Shown: in pieces, positions 9,453 through 20,369 of the stretch
How the letters are laid out: each line of letters opens with the position of its first letter
Numbering within the stretch: the stretch's first letter is position 1
Program-made: the position numbers and the translations under genes
The notes under the pieces: model-generated
What the model was told of the DNA's origin: nothing
Databases searched by the model: none
Seen by the model: only the letters and a program-made list of their open reading frames with translations
Source of the DNA: Strigamia acuminata
Taxonomy: Eukaryota > Arthropoda > Chilopoda > Geophilomorpha > Linotaeniidae
Length of the DNA: 64,000 bases
Assembly (NCBI GenBank): GCA_949358305.1
Contig: OX442314.1
Location: 1,677,087-1,741,086, forward strand
Direction: 5' to 3'

Positions 9453-10244
9453 ATGAAGAGAACTCGTGAGGATTACGATTGCAATCTATGTGATTATTCG
9501 TGTTCACGCTATTCACTTTTGGAACAGCACATGCTTAGACACACTGGTGAAAAGCCGTTCAAATGTCAAATGTGTTCACTTTCATTTCGACTTAAAACTT
9601 ACATGACTGTCCACATGCGAATTCACACTGGAGAAAAACCATTCAAGTGCCATTTGTGTGATTTTTCTTGCAATCGAAGTGGGGATTTAAGAAGACATCT
9701 ATTAACCCACACAGGAGAAAAACCATTCAAGTGCCATTTGTGTGATTATTGTTGCAATCAAAATGGGACTTTAAAAACACATTTATTAACCCATTCAGGA
9801 GAAAAACCATTCAAGTGCCATTTGTGTGATTACTCCAGTGTTCAAAGTGGAACTTTAAGAAGCCATTTAACCAGACACACAGGAGAAAAACCATTCAAGT
9901 GCCATTTGTGTGATTATTCTTCTAGTCGTCGTAAACATTTAAAAGGACATCTATTAACCCACACTGGAGAAAAACCTTTCAAGTGCCATTTGTGTGATTA
10001 TTGTTCGAGTCAAAATGGGAATTTAAAAACACATCTATTAACCCATACCAGAGAAAAACCATTCAAGTGTCATTTGTGTGATTATTCTAGTAATCGAAAC
10101 GGGACCTTAAAAACACATCTATTAACCCATACGGAAGAAAAACCATTCAAGTGCCATTGTTGTGCTTATTCTAGCAATCATAGTGGCAATTTAAGAAGAC
10201 ATCTTTTAACCCATAAGAAGAAAAAGCATTTTAAGCAGGAATAG
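9453..10244 (+). CDS. C2H2 zinc-finger protein, nine fingers
   Basis: This is a single open exon of 263 residues. It is almost entirely nine tandem C2H2 fingers (C-x2-C-x12-H-x3-H) joined by TGEKPFKC-type linkers, the Krueppel-type DNA-binding architecture found in nuclear transcription factors. The repeated finger text (FKCHLCDYSS) is very uniform from finger 3 on, which points to internal duplication. The linkers of the last fingers are altered (TREKPF, TEEKPF), and the protein ends in a basic KKKKHFKQE. There is no KRAB, BTB or other effector domain. The ATG at 9453 sits 26 bp after a plausible UTR acceptor. AATAAA at 10,424-10,429 can serve as its poly(A) signal. DNA target and role are unknown. 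Confidence 0.85.
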   Translation: MKRTREDYDCNLCDYSCSRYSLLEQHMLRHTGEKPFKCQMCSLSFRLKTYMTVHMRIHTGEKPFKCHLCDFSCNRSGDLRRHLLTHTGEKPFKCHLCDYCCNQNGTLKTHLLTHSGEKPFKCHLCDYSSVQSGTLRSHLTRHTGEKPFKCHLCDYSSSRRKHLKGHLLTHTGEKPFKCHLCDYCSSQNGNLKTHLLTHTREKPFKCHLCDYSSNRNGTLKTHLLTHTEEKPFKCHCCAYSSNHSGNLRRHLLTHKKKKHFKQE

Positions 10245-10744
10245 AAATTTAAAATTGTTTGTTTCCTACATTCTGTTTATAATTCTTAAATTAAACGAAT
10301 TCTGATTTTCGTTTTGTTTGTGCATTTCAGTTTTTAAAATAACATACTTATTACTTTGAATTCTTGACAAATAGAATTGTATATTTTATTCTCGGTTTAT
10401 TTTAAACATGTTGTTGCATTGTAAATAAAATGTAAAAATTTCTTTCATGTTTTTGTATGTTCTGAATTAAATTTTATAACTTGAAAACGAGCAATTTCCA
10501 ACTATCAAGATGATTACATTTAGCTATAGGTGCTCAAATTAATATATTTACAAATATTAATTTTGATGTTTGATGGGAAAAACACAAAAAGTTTAATTTG
10601 TACAAATCACTTTCTGGGTAACTTGTGTGATCAGAGTGGAAAGAGTTGGGCTACTTCGGCCTAGATCAGCTTATAATCTTTTAGATTGTTGACTTCTCCC
10701 TAATATTGACCTAGGGCTCCTAATATTGACCTAGGGCTCCTAAT
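10245..10744. other. 3' flank of zinc-finger gene, with a small tandem repeat
   Basis: It contains the AATAAA signal at 10,424 and AT-rich sequence. About 10,699-10,750 holds three copies of a 20-bp unit (CTCCTAATATTGACCTAGGG, the last one diverged). I see no gene. Confidence 0.5.
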
Positions 10745-10956
10745 GTTGACCTTGGCCGTTTAATTTTTGGCGACCTGCACCGAGGCCCCCGCCGGTGGCA
10801 CCTGCAAGGAAGCCCCCGCTGGTAGAACCTGCGCCAGACCCCTTTCGTTTTGCACAACCTGCGCCAGACCCGTTTCTCTTTGGACAACCTGAGCCAAACC
10901 CCGATCTTTTTGGACAACCTGCTCCAAGGCCTCGACGTCGTCGTCGTCGTCATTAA
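10745..10956 (+). pseudogene. Gene-B-type C-terminal tail fragment
   Basis: An open frame reads PWPFNFWRPAPRPPP, then PAPDPF and PNPDLFGQPAPRPRRRRRRH and stops at 10,954-10,956. It matches the 3' end of gene B (minus strand, 22,860-22,685), but with CGA (Arg) where gene B has TGA. No upstream family exons are attached. It shows what the full gene-B-type tail looked like. Confidence 0.65.
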
Positions 10957-11965
10957 TTTTCCTCTTTGCCTTCAAAAGACGTCGTTGTCGCTGAGGGGAA
11001 TTGTACAAAAATGAATAATTAATTCTTATTATTTCTTATTGTTCTTTGAAGTTGATTGGTCGTCGTGTATTTTTGAATGGATATAAAGAAAATCATTTTC
11101 TTATTATTTTTTTATTTGTTTTTCTAACTTTATAAAATTTACGAAAGTGTTTCAGGAATTGTAGAGAATTCCTCCATTTTTCTATCAATTCGGAAGACAA
11201 TCTTGCTGATTGCAGTTGAATTCATTTTTCTGCTTATTTGGATCAGACGAAACTAAAATGATTTTAAATTAAAAATTGAAAACGTTCCCTTGAAACTTCT
11301 CTGCATCGCACAAGGAATACTAAAATGTGGGATGTTGCGCAGGATTCACGCAAGATGCTTCCAGAATGCGCCGGTCTCTATTAGAAGGAAAAAAATCAGG
11401 ATCTATTGGAGGATTGGCGGTAATATTAACCCTTCTGAACACTCCGTTCAGTATGAGTGCAAAGCAGTCGTGGACTGACAATAGGGCAAGCTTGCCCAAT
11501 AGCAAGTGGGCCTTGAGTGCCCCTCAAACATTACACACGTTAAACATTGATACAAGTTGCAATATTATAGTTATGGGTGGGGGTGACGAGCGATACCACT
11601 GGTTGTAAAACGGTTAATACTTCTTGCTTTTGGGTCAAGTTACACTCGTGCTAAATTTGGTTTATTTAAGGCTTGAATTGAAATAGATGGACAGCCATCC
11701 GGACTAGTGGTGGTCGTAAACGAGCAGCGCGTCTCGTCCATTGACATCTGCTGGTGCGTCATCTTGCTGCTTAAGAAAACAGAGAAATGAATTGATAAAT
11801 TTTTAATTATAAATTTAGAATTTAGAATTTAAAAATTAACCTTGACTCGTGTCAAGTATGGTTTAATTGCATTTTGCTTATTGTTACTCAGCTATCAATT
11901 CATTTTAATTAATTAAAATATTAAAATTTATTGTGCAGTGAAAGCAATTGAATAGAAACAATTGA
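10957..11965. other. Region with no recognised gene
   Basis: A ~94-codon open frame at 11,327-11,608 (+) has no recognisable domain. The 11,840-11,965 stretch is similar to about 60,565-60,690, so it belongs to a low-copy repeat. The rest is AT-rich spacer. Confidence 0.35.
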
Positions 11966-12732
11966 ATTCCATTCTATGTTCACAACGTCCTTGAATGCCA
12001 AAAAGAGTTCTCGGCGGGGGTCCGGGCGGGAGCACTGGCACGGTCCTGGCCGGAGGCCTGGGCTGGGCCAGTGCTCCCGCCCAGACCCCCAGACCCCCAG
12101 AACCGCCCAGAACCCTGCTCAGGCCGGTTGCGCCAGCGACACAAGTGGCGGACAACGCAGGTACTCGTCGTTTCGTTCGTGCGTCCAATTAACGACAACA
12201 ATTGAATTTGACAGGCAACAAGATCAACCGGAAGAAGCGAGGCAACTCTTCGTCGTCGTCGTAATTTATTTTTCTCTTTGTCATCCAAGGACGTTGTGCA
12301 CACAAACAAATATCAATCTTCTTCATTGTTTGTTCTTTGAAATTGATGGATTGATTGATTGATTGGTCGTCGTGTACATAAACAGAATTTCTATTTTACT
12401 TCCCACTTTTATTTTAAATTCAGAATAAATGACGGCAAACTCGATTTGGAATTTGACTTTATAATTATTTACATGATTAGCACTTCATATCTTCTCAATT
12501 GAATTTAATTTCTGCAGAAGAAGGAGGAGGAGGACTTTGAGAGCGAAATTTCGTCCGACGCTTGGAACTCGTGCATCGATTCAACAGAATGCGAATGTAG
12601 CGACGAGCAAAGTTTGTGTCGCTCGGACGAGAATGTTTCGTACGCCTCGACGACTCCAATTCCGACTACAGCGACGCCAACTCGGACGTTTTCTACTTCG
12701 ACAACGACTTTGTTCTCAAATAATATCAAATA
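11966..12732 (+). pseudogene. RNF216-like 3' end fragment with fold-back
   Basis: The first ~95 bp are family tail and 3' sequence in reverse orientation; from about 12,060 the tail runs forward. Inverted arms GGGCGGGAGCACTGGC (12,024-12,039) and GCCAGTGCTCCCGCCC (12,067-12,082) mark the turn. The forward part ends at the family donor (CAACGCAG/GTACTC, about 12,158), followed by the basic-tail exon (NKINRKKRGN). A copy of the acidic exon at 12,517-12,732 (EEEDFESEISSDAW) starts in the wrong phase for that donor and shifts frame after SYAS. It lacks all RING exons. Confidence 0.7.
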
Positions 12733-12910
12733 AAGTCAAATGTAAAACGATATACTAGTATGGATGGACTGCTTTATTTACTAGACCTTTAATAACAAAA
12801 CTGCTGCAAAATTTGGAAGAGAGAATAAAGCCAAGAAGATATTGCGCATCTTCACGTTACATCATCAGACGTGTGAAAATAAAACCGTTTGTCAACAAAA
12901 ATTGAAGAAT

Positions 12911-13765
12911 TCAGATAAAATTTCTCAATTTTGCAAATAAATATCTCAATTTTGCAAAGAAATATCTGAATTTTACAAAGAAATATCTCAATTTTACAAA
13001 TAAATATTCTAAACTAACGAGAACAAAAACTGTAGCTAAAGTAACAAATGAAATAATAATTATAATAAATAATAACTCTGGAATAAGAAAAAAAAAATAA
13101 GAAAAAAGAATAAAAATTAATAAAATTTTTGCAATTTTCTTCTTTTTCAGCCTTCCTTTCAACGTTTTCTCGACTTTTCTCTTCTCCTGCTTTAATTCAC
13201 GCTGCACGCGCCTCAACTCCTTTTCCAATCTCTCGTTCTTTTTCTTCATTTTATCGCCGTCGCATGGACCTCTATCTCTCTCTCCGCTCCCGTTACTTTT
13301 GAACGTGAACAACAATTCCCGGCTCGCTGTTTTCTTCCCTAAACAAACCGTGTCGCCATTTCTCAGTCGCGTGGCTCCGCGCGCCTCCAATTTCACGTCA
13401 TTAATATAAATTCCAGTCCTGCTCTGTTGATTGTTAAAAAAAAATCATGAAATGATCAATAACACGCATTCTATCGTACATTATTATCCGCCACGTGCCA
13501 CGCATCCCTACGTCTGGTAAATATTGCGTGAATTCGTGATACACACGGTGAATAGATGGTGAAATCGGCGTCGACGGCCCAACCAATGGTAAACTGAAGA
13601 TGAAAACGACTCGATTAAATTCGTTAAAACTCAATAAACAACTAATTTATTTACCAAATCCTTATTTAGGGCGATTATTTTGTCGACTACGTGTGTGGGA
13701 GCTTCTGGGCGAGTACTTTTCTTGTACAAAACTAAAAGTGCTCCTAATTCTATTTTTGGATTCAT
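12911..13765 (-). CDS. FHA-domain protein
   Basis: Exons 13765-13655, 13593-13480 and 13423-12911 join in phase 0, giving 245 residues. Residues 38-115 form a forkhead-associated domain: TIGWAVDADFTIYSPCVSRIHAIF, then WHVADNNSRTGIYINDVKL and RNGDTVCLG. FHA domains bind phosphothreonine peptides. Ser/Arg/His of the VSRIHA core are present, but the usual Arg after IG is Trp and the usual Asn-Gly turn reads Thr-Gly, so phosphopeptide binding may be altered. A basic coiled-coil-like segment (KKNERLEKELRRVQRELKQ) follows, then a hydrophobic tail that could be a tail anchor. The last ~35 residues come from a 24-bp tandem repeat (LRYFFVKF-type units) and may not be functional. Domain order recalls RNF8 or SLMAP, but no RING is seen. 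Confidence 0.72.
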
Positions 13766-13802
13766 TTTTTAATTCAGCTGTAGCTCGTGTGCTAAGACCA
13801 CG

Positions 13803-13834
13803 CTTGGACGAACACTACGTAGTGTTTGTCCAAG
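13803..13834. repeat. 32-bp near-perfect palindrome
   Basis: CTTGGACGAACACTAC is followed directly by its reverse complement with one mismatch. It lies 38-69 bp upstream of the predicted ATG of the FHA gene. It could be a dimer-binding site or a small transposon relic. Confidence 0.6.
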
Positions 13835-13984
13835 GACTACGTTAAACCACTTGTGTACGGACTTGCGACGTCGCTTCTTATCATGCGCCTTGCACGGAAG
13901 ACGGAAGAAACTACAGCAATCGCACAATCTATCACAACCGAGCAAACAATAAACAAACGTGACTACGGTAGTCTTGACATGCCA

Positions 13985-14145
13985 CTTTGAAGTTTCAAAC
14001 CGTTTGTCAAGAAAAATTGAAGAATTCAGATAAATACTTCAAAATAATCTCAATTTTACAAATAAATATTCTAAACTAATGAGAAAAAAAACTATAGCTT
14101 ATTTAACAAATGAAATAATAATTATAATAAAAAATAACTACAATT
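13985..14145. repeat. Direct duplicate of the FHA-gene 3' end
   Basis: This stretch repeats, in the same orientation, parts of about 12,884-13,080 (ACCGTTTGTCAAGAAAAATT, then TTCTAAACTAATGAG and AATAATAATTATAATAAA). The two copies flank the FHA gene and may mark the boundary of a past duplication. Confidence 0.5.
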
Positions 14146-14389
14146 TTCTATTTAAATTGACCAACACTCGATACAGAGGTCGAAATAAAATCATTTTGGA
14201 CTCCAACAAGCACTTTGAATGCCAAAACAGAGCATTGACTAAAAAAATGTTTTTAAATGCAGAAGTGTATACAGTAAATTGTTTTTTAGTGTCACCTAAA
14301 AGTTAGAATAATGTGCACAAATGCAAAATAAAGCAAAGAAATGTAGAACTCATGATGGTGAATGAAAGGCTTTAATTCAATGTTAAAGT

Positions 14390-15981
14390 TGTGACGGTTA
14401 TAAAACCGTATTATCCAATGTTCACGCTAGATGGCGCTGTTTATCCAACGCGCGCAGTTTAAACTTAAAGAAGTTATATTAAAGAATTAGTATAAACGTA
14501 TAAATAAAATATACAGTATTTTATTAGACTCAACTAAGTATTATTTACTTGAGATATTGATTCTATCGAATCAATATCACATTTTACTTACCATTTTGAA
14601 GAGAACCAATCGGACCCTTCTGGACCAAGTCTTCTACTAGGTCCGGACTAAAGTGACCCACGAATCCATGGATTCTGACGTTTGATTGGCTGTCGCTAAT
14701 CTTACTGTTCTCAAGAACTATATAAGCTCTGGTTTTCACCAGCGCAAACCCCTTGGCTTGATTCTGAATATGTTTATATTGTTTGTAGTTGAAATGCTGT
14801 TATCGCTTGATCTCACTTTCCTATCGACACATCAGGCCTCCTCAGCTCTCAATGGATATGTATTTTTACTATCATGTTATTGCTTGTTGTAGGGCCCTTT
14901 CGGGAAGGCTAACTCCGGTAATAGACATGTTTCACACATGAAATGGCCCCGTAACGATAGCTTGCTGTTCCAAGGGACAGTTAGATTTCGTACGGTGGCT
15001 TAGTATATCGCTCATGCACGGGATTGATTAACCCGTAGAACAAATATCAGACTATATGATCGGTGATAGTCACATCTATCTGCGCGATTCCTCGGTCATG
15101 GGTCAGATGCTCTGCCAGAGCATATACACGGGAAGTCGAACCCGTTTAACAAATATGGGCAAACCATATTCCCAGGGTTCCGGTGCAGTGCATTGGTCCT
15201 TCCGTTAAGTAGGCAAGACTTGTCTGAGGTCGGTAAAAGGCCTATTCATAGGCGACACACCGGGTTGGTAGCCCATGAGCAATTGCATTCATACCTTGCG
15301 CCAAACAAATACTCGGGTATTGGTAATGCCGATCTGGTAGTCCCCCAGGAACTGTTTACCCAGTGGTTGGTACCACTGAAAGTGACTTAACGCAGAAAAC
15401 AAATACTCGGTGCCTGATCACGAGATCTTGTCGTCGTAAGGCATGCTGGCGGGTCGTAAGGCATGCTGGCCGATGGAGCCTCAACAACTCCCGCGATGGT
15501 CCCCTCGACTGTCGTGACTGTCCCCGCCCATAGAATAACAATATAACAATTCATTTGTTATATTACACTAATAATGTTTTGTTGATTTGAATACGGAATA
15601 TTCTAATGAATATTCTCGACCAAATACGAAGGACTCTTCGTATTAATAGATATCCGAGCTGCGGGACCGAATACGTCTCCGTAGCGCTAACTGTGACGAT
15701 GCTGTAAAGTCAACCGCACCACTCAAACAGCATCGCCCGGATCCTCAACCAGTGTAGCCGCCGTTACACTTATCCAGAACCCCAACCCCAGTTGTAATGT
15801 TAATAAACATGTAATGTACCACACTAAAATCGTAAGTTATTATATTTGATCACATATTCACGTTGTACAGACTTCCGTAGCTTATCTCGGTTAGGTTATT
15901 TCTAAGATTAGAAATGTCTTGTTTAAACCTATTTATCTCTTATAATAGCTAATAAATTAGCCTAAAAGTAGAATCGTCACA
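14390..15981. mobile_element. Putative 1.6-kb solo LTR
   Basis: It begins TGTGACGG and ends CGTCACA, with AAGT on each side (14,386-14,389 and 15,982-15,985). TATATAAG at 14,719-14,726 followed by a C/T-rich start region looks like an LTR promoter. No long open frame is present. The interior contains several short segments around AACAAATA. Inverted TGTGACG/CGTCACA ends with a 4-bp duplication fit a Gypsy-like element; the family is not identified. Confidence 0.55.
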
Positions 15982-16399
15982 AAGTTAGTCCAAAAACTAA
16001 TGTTTTTTCAGTATTTTATGTTCAATTTAAGAGGGAATTAAATATTTGTAAACACAAGCATCGTCTTTTGTCTTTTCCATCTGAATAAGAATCAAAAGAG
16101 TGATCTTGTTCACCTTCGTGACGGTGACGCGACCCGGGTGTGTGTACGAACCGTCGTCACTTGGACGCGATAAGTCGTTAAGGGCGACAGCCCATTGATT
16201 GTGTACGAGCAAATTGCCGAATCCACCGAATGATTTGTTTGTGGGAAATCTCACTTTGGCTCTCGTTCGTGGCCACGTAGCTAATCCTGTAATCGCTCGG
16301 GACGAACAAAAGCGGAGGACTACGATAGATTACTAAAATCTCACGTCAGTGGCATGATTTAAAAGAATTCTCAAATTTATTAAAACCTTTTGAGAAAAA
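15982..16399 (-). other. Unrecognised coding-like fragment
   Basis: On the minus strand at about 16,300-16,130 a frame reads FPTNKSFGGFGNLLV, then VALNDLSRPSDDG and ends before GTGAAC, a possible donor. GC content and codon look are gene-like, but adjoining text needs a frame change near 16,255. I recognise no family. Confidence 0.25.
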
Positions 16400-17575
16400 T
16401 TGGAGAAAAATTTGGATGAGTTGCAAAAATTTTTTCAAAAACAATTTGGGAAAATTAAATTTCACAAAACTAATTTTGACAAATTCGAGAAATTTTTAAA
16501 AAATATGCAATTATTTCCTGTGTTGTTAATTGTTATTGGACTGCAGCGTTACTATGACTCGCTTCTGTTGCTATGCACTAGTTTCTATGGCAACCGCTGT
16601 TATCTTTGTCTTTTTCGTGCATCGAACGTTAGGCCTAACTCTAGTGGAATCGAGACTCCTTTCGACCACATTCGTTTTGATCAGGGTAAACCAAATGACT
16701 TGACAAAATATTTGTACATACATGAAAGCGATTTTAAATTGTTTTCTTCTCAAGTCAAATTCAATTTAAAAATGAAGGGTAAAGAGCTTGGTCGGAACGA
16801 TTTTATTAAGTTAGCATGGCAGTCGATTCGAAATCCAAAGTAAAAAATTTTATTTATTTTTTATTTATTTAATTTATTTAATTTAATTTAATTTAATTTA
16901 TTTTATTAAATTGAATTATTTAGCAATCCACGTGAAACAAAAATGTTAGACGATTACGGTACTTCCGTGACCAAATCGCTCGACCAGTTCCGATTTTCCG
17001 AATTTGAGAAAATGTAGCAAAAGGGGCTGAACACTCAGTAAAGAGAGCCAAGATCATCGTGAGAAAAAAGGTGGTTTGTCCGACAGACCAAATGCTTGCT
17101 GACGTCATGACAAAGGCCGGCCTTATCTATTGGACTTTAGTAAATTAATATTTAAACACGTTGCCGAGTGTCTCGGAACAAATAAAATATGGAATAAAGT
17201 AGATTCTTCTAATTTATCTTATGTGTCAAAGTTGCTCCAACAGAAACGGGCAAGAAGAAGGAAAGAACTAATTACAATCGCTGAAAGCGATTTTAAATTA
17301 TGTTTTCTTCTCTAGAAGTCGAATTCAATTTGAAAATGGAGGAAAATGACCTCGATCGAAGTGATTTTAATGTCTTAGCGTGGCGTTTGATTCGACACCC
17401 GCTGTGACAAATTTTAGCTATTTTTTATTTATTTAATTTTAAACATTGAATTATTTAGGAATTCAGATGAAATATCCATGTTAGAAGATTACAAGAACTC
17501 GGTGAATAAATCACGAGACAAGTTTGAACAAAAGCTGCGAGAGGAGAAAGAAAGAACTAATTACAATCGCTGACA
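16400..17575 (+). pseudogene. Tandemly duplicated fragment of an unknown two-exon gene
   Basis: Two copies of the same pair of segments lie in tandem. Copy 1: about 16,720-16,840 (ESDFKLFSSQ, then LAWQSIRNP), donor GTAAAA, acceptor before 16,925, then NPRETKMLDDYGTSVTKS, with a stop near 17,016. Copy 2: about 17,282-17,405 (ESDFKL, then LAWRLIRHP), donor GTGACA, acceptor before 17,461, then SDEISMLEDYKNSVNKS, with a stop near 17,570. Both joins are phase 2. Copy 2 has a frameshift or in-frame stop in its first segment. The family is not recognised. Confidence 0.45.
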
Positions 17576-18745
17576 GAACACAATTCAAAGGAAATTTTTT
17601 TTAGCAACTTTGAATTCAAGAAACAGCAACAGAAATTGTGGTTTTGGTTTTCCAAGTGACCATTTAGATAAAGGAAGCAATTAAGTGACATTATTGTAGT
17701 CGATAAGCAAAATTCAGCATAATTCATGACATTTGGTATAAATGCTTCACTCTTAAATATTAGAGTGCAGTCCTAGAAATACCAACATTATTTCAACCAG
17801 AGCTCTCTTTTAGCATGACCCAGGGGTGACCACAAGGAGGTAGAGAGTTGGATTTTACACCCCCATACTCAAATAACAATACAATATAACCAAAAGTCTA
17901 AAAATTCAAAAGAATCATTAATTATCTCTGGGATTTCCTCGATTTTATCACAAAAACGAAAAACACTACTGGATAGGAGAGGAAAAACTAGACAAACTAC
18001 AAAAAATATTCAAATTCAAATGAAAATCCCTACAAAACGACAAAGAAACTTGGAAGAAGACAAAAACATACAATTTTAAATTTAGTCTGAAAAATGAGAC
18101 AACCAGACGAGAGGAAAAAAAGTCATTTGCTGAGCCCATTGTAAATATTTTTTTCGGACTTGGATTAAACCTAAAATGTAATGGAAACAAGACACGTGGG
18201 ATAAACTAATTTCAAATCCAACAGAAAAAAAGAATACCAAAGAATAACGAGTCAAAATTAGCTAAAATCAAACCAGTTCCTTGCTTATTGGTTGTATTTT
18301 GAGGCCTGACGAGGCACTAGACCAAATAAACACAAATAAATGCCATTTTGGTAAAAATAGAGCGAAAAAAAAGAGAAATACACATCAAATTCTATCACAC
18401 ACAAAATATTAACTAAAGCCAAAAGGTCGGTTTAAAAGCCAAACCTAATCCTTTGGTTGTGTGTCATTATCATCACGAAAACGAAAAGAAACACCGGAAA
18501 ACCTCGATCGAACCGAACCGAATAGCACAAAGCACGAAATGGAATGAAGAAGAACACAAACACGTGCTGTTGCTAAGCGAAGGCAAAGCATCCCTATTGG
18601 TTGGAATCGACGTCAACAAATTTCTGTTAATAATAATTATTCCCACCAGCGTGACTCTGCAACACTCAATAAAAGCTAAAAATTAATTACATAACTGAAA
18701 TGAGAAATTCGATTTTTTCCAGGCGAAAAAATGTTTCCGTCGCCG
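17576..18745. other. AT-rich region without recognised gene
   Basis: There is A-rich spacer with short non-conserved open frames on both strands. A stretch around 18,440-18,690 is less AT-rich and open for 77 codons, but has no recognisable motif. Confidence 0.35.
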
Positions 18746-18749
18746 TTAA

Positions 18750-19340
18750 TGGCGTGGACACCTGAAAAGAAAATTTGTTTCTTCAGTTTTCGATTTCGTT
18801 TCAATTGACGACAGTCGACCGTAGTTCGGTTCGAAAGATTCCGGTGGGCCGGGGAAAAAGTCGTCCAATTTAAGATCGTTGGGTCCTTTGAGCGTGAATC
18901 CGAAACCTTTGGCCTCCCATTTCTTCCGGCGCAAATGTGGGCGAAGTAGAGCAGCTCGTTGGATCCGACCGCCGCTTCCTAATTTAATTTTCAATTAATT
19001 AATGTTTGTTTTGTTTGATTTTTAATAATAAACTCACTCCATTTTCGATGAGGGGGTTGGTGAACATGTTCTCCAACATATAGTCCATGTTGGCCATCCT
19101 CATGGCCGCTTTGTGTCCGAAAGTAAGAATAAACGGTCAAATGAGAGAGAAAATTCGAGAGTTGAAATTTACCGGTTTAGGAAAATGAGTCCGCGGATAA
19201 TTTCGTACGGATTGCAGCGAGTCCTCGCTCGGCGCAGCTCTTCGGGCTCCAATGAATCGAAGACGATCTGAAATCAAGTTACGTCCACTTTTCACTACAT
19301 TTTTAATCGAATTAGCTATCCGCATTTGCGTGTACTGCCG
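18750..19340 (-). pseudogene. CMTR1 (cap 2'-O-methyltransferase 1) fragment
   Basis: Minus-strand segments read [20 protein letters not shown] and IIRGLIFLN (about 19,270-19,170), AAMRMANMDYMLENMFTNPL (about 19,115-19,045), then [14 protein letters not shown] and [20 protein letters not shown] (18,960-18,845), all characteristic of CMTR1, which methylates the first transcribed nucleotide of capped mRNA. Between HICAG and KKWEAKGFG the SAM-binding stretch (in CMTR1 a PGGFSEY-type loop) is missing, with a frame change. The acceptor before AAMRMANM no longer ends in a usable AG at the right phase. N- and C-terminal parts are absent, so this is a broken copy of a host gene. Confidence 0.78.
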
Positions 19341-19985
19341 TCGTTATGGCCACTCAGGCTGGGTCGAATGACAGTGGCCAAGCGCGATGAGTCTTTCCTG
19401 TTGCACGAATGTCCTCGCTCGTTTCTTCCATGGTACGACGAAACCCGGGCTATCTCCGTCAATTCTTGAACAGAAGCTTTCGTTAGTCTCTGAAAACAGT
19501 GTTTGATCCGAATCGCAAGCTGTTGACGAGCAGTCCCATCAATTTTTACATTTCTACCACGTTCGCTTCTCGAGAAACGACGCCATTAACGGCCAATTCT
19601 AGTCTACGGAAAAGTATAGGCGACATTTCGCACTTTTATTTTAACTCGATAAAATATCTCTGATAATTTTTAACGTTAAAATTGATTCGATTTAAGCTTT
19701 TAAATAATAAATATTTTTAAGAAATTATTAAACAGATTTGATTTATCAAAAATTTGTTATAGTCCTCCGTATATTTCAACGACGCTTTCAATTCAAATGA
19801 TGATGACATCCGTCACGAGATGTCTCGCCCGAATCGACTATGTTTTGGCGGTGCCATCGTCCTCGTAAATGATTGAAGAATGAATTTCTAGTGTATCGAG
19901 TGTTTTTTGGTTTAATAAACGCGATTGAAAAGTTTAAATACAAAATATCTTTTGTGGTTGTGAAATATGTTTAAACTCGGGAGAT
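19341..19985. other. Region without recognised gene
   Basis: It may include more CMTR1-derived sequence at 19,341-19,460, but I could not follow a frame. The end (about 19,950-19,985) carries TTGTGAAATATGTTTAAACT, which recurs near 26,865 and, inverted, near 60,055. Confidence 0.35.
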
Positions 19986-20360
19986 CCGACAACGACTTTG
20001 TTCTCGAATAAAATCAAATAAAGTCAAATGTAAAACGTTATATGGCTGGACTGCTTTATTTACTAGACCTTTACTAACAAAACAACCTGCAACTAAAGAG
20101 AAGAAATTGCGCATCTTCACATTACATCAGTAGACGTGTGACAAAAATAAACAATGTAAACACATGTTAAATAAATAAAAAACATTGATTAGGAACTTTG
20201 TGTTTTAAAATTGATTTGTTCACTTTGTGGCTCTGTATGTGTTTCACGGAGTTCGAGCGGTTTGGTTTTTATCTTCAACTGGAAATATGGATGCGCATAA
20301 CGTTTTTGTTGGTCGAATGGTTGCGACCGATCGAGAGCGCTTCAACTAAAAGTTTTAAAC
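19986..20360 (+). pseudogene. Acidic-exon end, 3' flank and partial R1 repeat
   Basis: It starts with the last codons of the acidic C-terminal exon (DNDFVLE-like text) and then follows the gene A 3' flank (GCTTTATTTACTAGACC) into repeat R1, without the MITE seen at 5,550. It gives the empty-site reference for that MITE. Confidence 0.6.
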
Positions 20361-20369
20361 TTTTACCAG

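Noticed and set aside
15040-15160. Possible tRNA gene (GGTCAGATGCTCTGCC, GGGAAGTCGAACCC)
   Set aside because: The T-arm lacks TTC at the required position and no acceptor stem can be formed; it lies inside the LTR-like element.
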